NCBI GenBank assembly: GCA_030450535.1
Contig: JAKDIK010000167.1
Location: forward strand, 1-6,222
Direction of reading: 5' to 3'
DNA from: Propionibacteriaceae bacterium
GTDB taxonomy: Bacteria > Actinomycetota > Actinomycetes > Propionibacteriales > Propionibacteriaceae
Length of the DNA: 6,222 nucleotides
Part shown: positions 5,711 through 6,222 of the stretch, piece by piece
Layout of the letters: each line of letters opens with the position of its first letter
Position numbering within the stretch: position 1 is the first letter of the stretch
Program-made: the position numbers and the translations under genes
The notes under the pieces: model-generated
The model's database searches: none
What the model was told of the DNA's origin: nothing
What the model saw: only the letters and a program-made list of their open reading frames with translations

Positions 5711-6222
5711 GCCGCTCATGCTATCGGACGCCCCCGCCGCGGCCCGCTGCGGTCCCACGGTCGGCTGGGGCTCCCCCGGGTCGGAATCGACCGCATCGGA
5801 GGGCTCAGGCTCGGAGGGCTCAGGCTCGGAGGGCTCAGGCTCGGAGGGCTCAGGCTCGGGGGGCTCGGGTTCGGCCAGTTCGGACGCCGCGTGCGCCCCG
5901 CCGACGATCAGGTCGGCCGCCGGCGTGGCAGCGACGAGCGCCGCCCAGTCATCGGTGGTCCAGGTATCGGTGATCCAGTCATCGGTGGTCCAGGCATCGG
6001 TGGACCAGGCATCGGTGGCCCCGCCCCCGTCGCCCGCGGCGTCGTCGTCGGGCAGCGCCCTCCGGGGGGCAGGACCGGCGTCGGAGTCCGCGTCCGCGTC
6101 CGCGTCGGCGTCCGCGTCGAACTCTTCCCCCGTGAGCCGCTCGTAAGCCTCGCCGTAGCGGCCCCGCGTGGCGGCAACGCCCTCGTCGGGCAGGGGCGGC
6201 GGCGGCGCGTCTGAGGAGCGCT
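5465..6222 (-). CDS. purC: PurC C-terminus fused in frame through a repetitive linker to PurS (5' end beyond window)
   Basis: The minus-strand frame is open from the right edge to the purS stop with no stop codon. Its first 34 complete residues contain PPPPLPDEGVAATRGRYGEAYERLTGEEF (6119-6205). This matches the end of SAICAR synthetase PurC, where a LPDE..A.TR.RY.EAYE.LTG pattern is the usual last helix. PurC joins aspartate to CAIR (step 7). PurC normally stops soon after this point. Here 136 further codons follow (5711-6118), very rich in Asp, Glu, Ala and Pro: an Asp-Ala run, a TDxWx repeat, a more ordinary stretch (AALVAATPAADLIVGG) and an EPEPx repeat. The frame then enters MARVVVDVMPK of PurS. 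Codon third positions stay mostly G/C through the linker, consistent with coding. As written this is a PurC-linker-PurS polypeptide. The alternative is an undetected indel in the linker, discussed in the findings. The catalytic part of PurC is outside the window. Confidence 0.75.
   Translation of the reverse strand, partial: RSSDAPPPPLPDEGVAATRGRYGEAYERLTGEEFDADADADADADSDAGPAPRRALPDDDAAGDGGGATDAWSTDAWTTDDWITDTWTTDDWAALVAATPAADLIVGGAHAASELAEPEPPEPEPSEPEPSEPEPSEPEPSDAVDSDPGEPQPTVGPQRAAAGASDSMSGMARVVVDVMPKPEILDPQGKAVTGALRRLGFDRLTVRQGKRFEVEVDGEITDDVLDQVRDAAEKLFANTVIESFAVRVEEQ
5718..5723 (-). promoter_or_regulatory. Putative internal -10 element (TAGCAT) for free PurS
   Basis: On the minus strand TAGCAT lies 7 nt upstream of the PurS ATG at 5710. 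The TANNNT core and spacing are the same as at purL and close to purF and the dehydrogenase. If functional it would yield a leaderless purS-purQ mRNA from inside the fused reading frame. It partly overlaps the alternative ATG at 5719, so it would support only the 5710 start. Confidence 0.35.
5798..5872 (-). repeat. Five-unit 15-bp tandem repeat encoding EPEPS
   Basis: Five consecutive 15-nt units read EPEPP then four times EPEPS on the minus strand. The last four are identical at the nucleotide level (GAGCCTGAGCCCTCC), pointing to recent expansion. The 15-nt period keeps the frame whatever the copy number. The encoded segment is acidic, proline-rich and likely extended and flexible. One of the other minus-strand frames is blocked by a TGA in each unit. 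Confidence 0.9.
5942..6016 (-). repeat. Five-unit 15-bp repeat encoding TDxWx (Trp-containing pentapeptides)
   Basis: Five 15-nt units read TDAWS, TDAWT, TDDWI, TDTWT and TDDWA on the minus strand. Thr, Asp and Trp are invariant while the third and fifth positions vary. Regular tryptophans in an otherwise disordered acidic linker are uncommon and could form a binding motif. The units are more diverged than those at 5798-5872, so this array is probably older. Confidence 0.88.
6080..6118 (-). repeat. Asp-Ala dipeptide repeat immediately after the PurC core
   Basis: Starting directly after the last conserved PurC residue, the minus strand encodes DADADADADAD followed by SD. It is made of GAC GCG hexamers with one GCC variant. 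It is a simple-sequence run that begins the linker joining PurC to PurS. Confidence 0.85.

Noticed and set aside
4875..6146. 423-codon plus-strand frame with a Gly-Ser-Glu repeat antisense to purQ, purS and the linker
   Set aside because: It runs antisense to conserved PurQ and PurS. Its SEGSG repeat is just the reverse reading of the EPEPS minisatellite. No domain or start signal supports it.
5891..6214. Plus-strand collagen-like Gly-Pro-Gly repeat frame (also mirrored on the minus strand at 5908-6177)
   Set aside because: A 15-bp repeat yields periodic peptides in every frame. The frame containing the PurC C-terminus and continuing into PurS is the supported one.

Overview
The window comes from a high-GC Gram-positive bacterium (Actinomycetota). 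Codons mostly end in G or C, and the PurL, PurS, PurQ and PurF sequences resemble the mycobacterial/propionibacterial versions. PurL is the short form that works with separate PurS and PurQ subunits. A family-level placement, perhaps Propionibacteriaceae, is only a guess.

The backbone is a de novo purine biosynthesis cluster on the minus strand. Read in the direction of transcription (right to left), it holds the 3' end of purC, which runs off the right edge. It continues with purS, purQ (stop/start overlap with purS), purL, and the first 50 codons of purF, which runs off the left edge. PurS, PurQ and PurL are the three subunits of formylglycinamidine ribonucleotide synthetase (step 4). PurF is step 1 and PurC is step 7. 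Two unrelated plus-strand genes sit between purQ and purL: a BadF/BadG/NagK-type sugar-kinase-like ATPase (2665-3579) and a zinc-dependent NAD(P) alcohol dehydrogenase (3616-4680). They face purL head to head and purQ tail to tail, so they split the cluster into two transcription units (purC-S-Q and purL-F).

The most unusual feature is at the right end. The frame carrying the conserved PurC C-terminus has no stop codon. It reads through about 136 low-complexity codons (Asp-Ala repeats, five Thr-Asp-x-Trp-x repeats, five Glu-Pro-Glu-Pro-x repeats) directly into PurS in the same frame. As written, this encodes a PurC-linker-PurS fusion that continues beyond the window. A putative internal -10 element and ATG could also give free PurS. 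A single indel in the linker would instead end purC at a TGA overlapping an ATG just upstream of purS, so the fusion should be checked.

A second theme is a recurring TANNNT hexamer 6-7 nt before the start codon of purF, purL, the dehydrogenase and purS. This is the spacing expected for leaderless actinobacterial transcripts. The kinase gene instead has a clear GGAGG Shine-Dalgarno. No RNA genes, mobile elements or CRISPR arrays were seen.
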